In this document: positions 62,882-64,000 of the stretch, in pieces
Position numbering within the stretch: the first letter of the stretch is position 1
Layout of the letters: each line of letters opens with the position of its first letter
From: Dermacoccus nishinomiyaensis
GTDB taxonomy: Bacteria; Actinomycetota; Actinomycetes; Actinomycetales; Dermatophilaceae
Assembly (NCBI RefSeq): GCF_900447535.1
Contig: NZ_UFXX01000002.1
Span: 62,001 to 126,000, forward strand
Reading direction: 5' to 3'
Length of the DNA: 64,000 nt
Made by a program: the position numbers and the translations under genes
The notes under the pieces: model-generated
Databases searched by the model: none
Told to the model about the DNA's origin: nothing
What the model saw: the letters and a program-made list of their open reading frames with translations, nothing else

Positions 62882-62918
62882 GTTCGTCCCCGGGACCGAT
62901 GCGGTGCCGGGGACGAAC
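62882..62918. terminator. Bidirectional hairpin between convergent genes
   Basis: GTTCGTCCCCGG and CCGGGGACGAAC pair perfectly; inside, ACCG pairs with CGGT around ATG after a G-G mismatch. It lies between the convergent genes at 61597-62847 and 63016-64000 and could serve both. Confidence 0.85.
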
Positions 62919-63015
62919 CGTTCTCGGCATGCGCCGAGATCGGCAGCCGCCGCGCCGAGGTGCAGCACCAGCTCGTCATAGCCGGCGCGGACGACGCCGC
63001 GCGGCGTCGCGAACG

Positions 63016-64000
63016 TCACGAGTGGTGGCGCAGCACCTCACCGAGAGCGTCGAGGACGCTGGCATCCTCGATCGTGCCGGGCACCTGGGGCGTCTCACCG
63101 TCGGCCATCTGGCGCATCGTCTTGCGCAGGATCTTGCCCGATCGCGTCTTCGGCAGGGCCTGGACGACGTCGACGTCGCTGAGCGAGGCGAGCGCCCCGA
63201 CCTCGGCGCGCACGCGCGCCTTGAGTTCGTCGCGGACGGTGAGCAACTCGTCGTCGGTGTACTCCCGCCCGGCCTCGAGCACGACGAGCGCCCGCGGCAC
63301 CTGGCCCTTGAGCTGGTCGGCGACCCCGATGACGGCGCACTCGGCGACGGCGGGGTGCTCCCCGAGCGCGGCCTCGAGGGCGCCCGTCGACAGGCGATGC
63401 CCCACGACGTTGAGCACGTCGTCGGTGCGGCCCATGATCCACACGTACCCGTCGTCGTCGATGTAGCCGCCGTCACCGGTGAGGTAGTAGCCCTCGAACG
63501 CGGACAGGTAGGAGCTGACGTAGCGCTCGTCGCCACCCCACAGCGTCGCGAGCGTACCGGGCGGCAGCGGCAGCTTGAGGCACACGGCGCCCTCGACGCC
63601 TGGTTCGACGGGCGAGCCGCCGGTCGCGAGCACCTGCACGTCGTAGCCGGGCAGGGGCTTGGTCGCCGATCCGGGCTTCGGCGCGAACGACTCGATGCCG
63701 ACCGGGTTCGCGACGATGGGCCACCCCGTCTCCGTCTGCCACCAGTTGTCGACGACCGGCACCCCGAGCTTGTCGTGCGCCCAGGCGTAGGTGTCGGGGT
63801 CGAGGCGCTCACCGGCGAGGAAGAGCGTCCGCAACGACGACAGGTCGTGCTCGGCGATCAACGAGCCGTCCGCATCCTCCTTCTTGATCGCGCGGATCGC
63901 CGTCGGCGCCGTGAACAGGCCCGCGACGCCGTACTGCTCGACGATGCGCCAGAACGCGCCGGCGTCCGGGGTGCCGACGGGCTTGCCCTCGTACAGCACC
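63016..64000 (-). CDS. prpE: Propionyl-CoA/acetyl-CoA synthetase, C-terminal part (cut by right edge)
   Basis: The frame is open to the right edge, so the N-terminal part is outside. The visible 328 residues belong to an AMP-forming short-chain acyl-CoA synthetase: GKPVGTPDAGAFWRIVEQYG, WWQTETGWPI, TGDGGYIDDDGYVWIMGRTDDVLN, GHRLSTGALEAAL and the closing LPKTRSGKILRKTMR, whose lysine is the acetylation and catalytic site. STGALE and the following ECAVIGVADQLKGQVP are more like PrpE than Acs, so propionate is the favoured substrate. It converges on the enoyl-reductase-like gene. Confidence 0.9.
   Translation of the reverse strand, partial: VLYEGKPVGTPDAGAFWRIVEQYGVAGLFTAPTAIRAIKKEDADGSLIAEHDLSSLRTLFLAGERLDPDTYAWAHDKLGVPVVDNWWQTETGWPIVANPVGIESFAPKPGSATKPLPGYDVQVLATGGSPVEPGVEGAVCLKLPLPPGTLATLWGGDERYVSSYLSAFEGYYLTGDGGYIDDDGYVWIMGRTDDVLNVVGHRLSTGALEAALGEHPAVAECAVIGVADQLKGQVPRALVVLEAGREYTDDELLTVRDELKARVRAEVGALASLSDVDVVQALPKTRSGKILRKTMRQMADGETPQVPGTIEDASVLDALGEVLRHHS

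Noticed and set aside
62762-63019. Short frame after prpE starting with GTG that overlaps its stop (GTGA)
   Set aside because: Start context looks right and the first 30 residues look protein-like, but it soon runs antisense into the terminator and the end of the neighbouring gene. At best a remnant.

Overview
The window is a 64 kb piece of chromosome from a high-GC Actinomycetota. Coding density is high, many genes overlap by 4 bases (ATGA/GTGA), GTG starts are common, and several genes look leaderless. Three syntenic blocks support this placement: rne-rplU-rpmA-obgE-proB...proA-nadD-rsfS, rimP-nusA-ylxR-infB...rbfA-truB...ribF, and dxr-rseP-ispG-GNAT followed by proS. The protein sequences feel closest to Micrococcales (Dermacoccaceae-like), but that is an impression without a database search. 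I see no prophage, insertion sequence, CRISPR array, rRNA gene or plasmid function; this is mostly core chromosome with a few inserted accessory genes.

Layout. 1-2600: the end of an acyl-CoA dehydrogenase, a decayed MFS transporter, then two identical tRNA-Ala(GGC) genes on the minus strand. Each tRNA has its own promoter and hairpin terminator, and each is followed by a short copy of the tRNA 3' end. 2600-5500 (minus): a thioesterase-like protein, a small membrane protein, a histidine phosphatase, rsfS, nadD and another small membrane protein. 5601-6683: a GT2 glycosyltransferase on the plus strand. 6791-18336 (minus): rne, rplU, rpmA, obgE, proB, an iron-uptake unit (DtxR-type operator, feoA, feoB, nfu) and proA. 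The iron unit therefore splits the usual proB-proA pair. 18806-27347 (minus): a two-gene radical SAM pair split by a membrane acyltransferase, a threonine aldolase overlapping a DUF6421-like gene of unknown function, and an acyl-CoA synthetase.

27412-38665 (minus): the translation and transcription core rimP-nusA-ylxR-infB-rbfA-truB-ribF, interrupted by a TRM11-type methyltransferase and a Ni/Co permease, and ending in rodA. 38836-46940 (minus): an eight-gene sulfur operon. It encodes sulfite reductase, the APS/PAPS reductase, APS kinase, both ATP sulfurylase subunits and an SsuABC-like ABC importer, but no desulfonase. 47128-50228: a Tat lipoprotein, a CapA-like lipoprotein and a TSUP permease. 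50379-59975: proS, a frameshifted AIM24-like gene, an AidB-like acyl-CoA dehydrogenase, a DoxX-like protein, a GNAT protein and the MEP-pathway genes ispG and dxr around rseP. 60105-64000: L-serine dehydratase, an enoyl-reductase-like protein, and the C-terminal part of a propionyl-CoA synthetase cut by the right edge.

Together the genes cover isoprenoid precursors (MEP), proline synthesis, assimilatory sulfate reduction, ferrous iron and Ni/Co import, ribosome assembly and RNA turnover. The observations most worth a second look are the iron-regulated insertion in proBA, the leaderless-promoter pattern before at least nine genes, the DUF6421 protein with an HDxxH...EELRxD arrangement, the sulfur operon whose importer has no desulfonase partner, and the tRNA-Ala tandem duplication beside a decayed gene. 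Apart from tRNA promoters and the rne upstream region, no stretch over 300 bases lacks a described feature.
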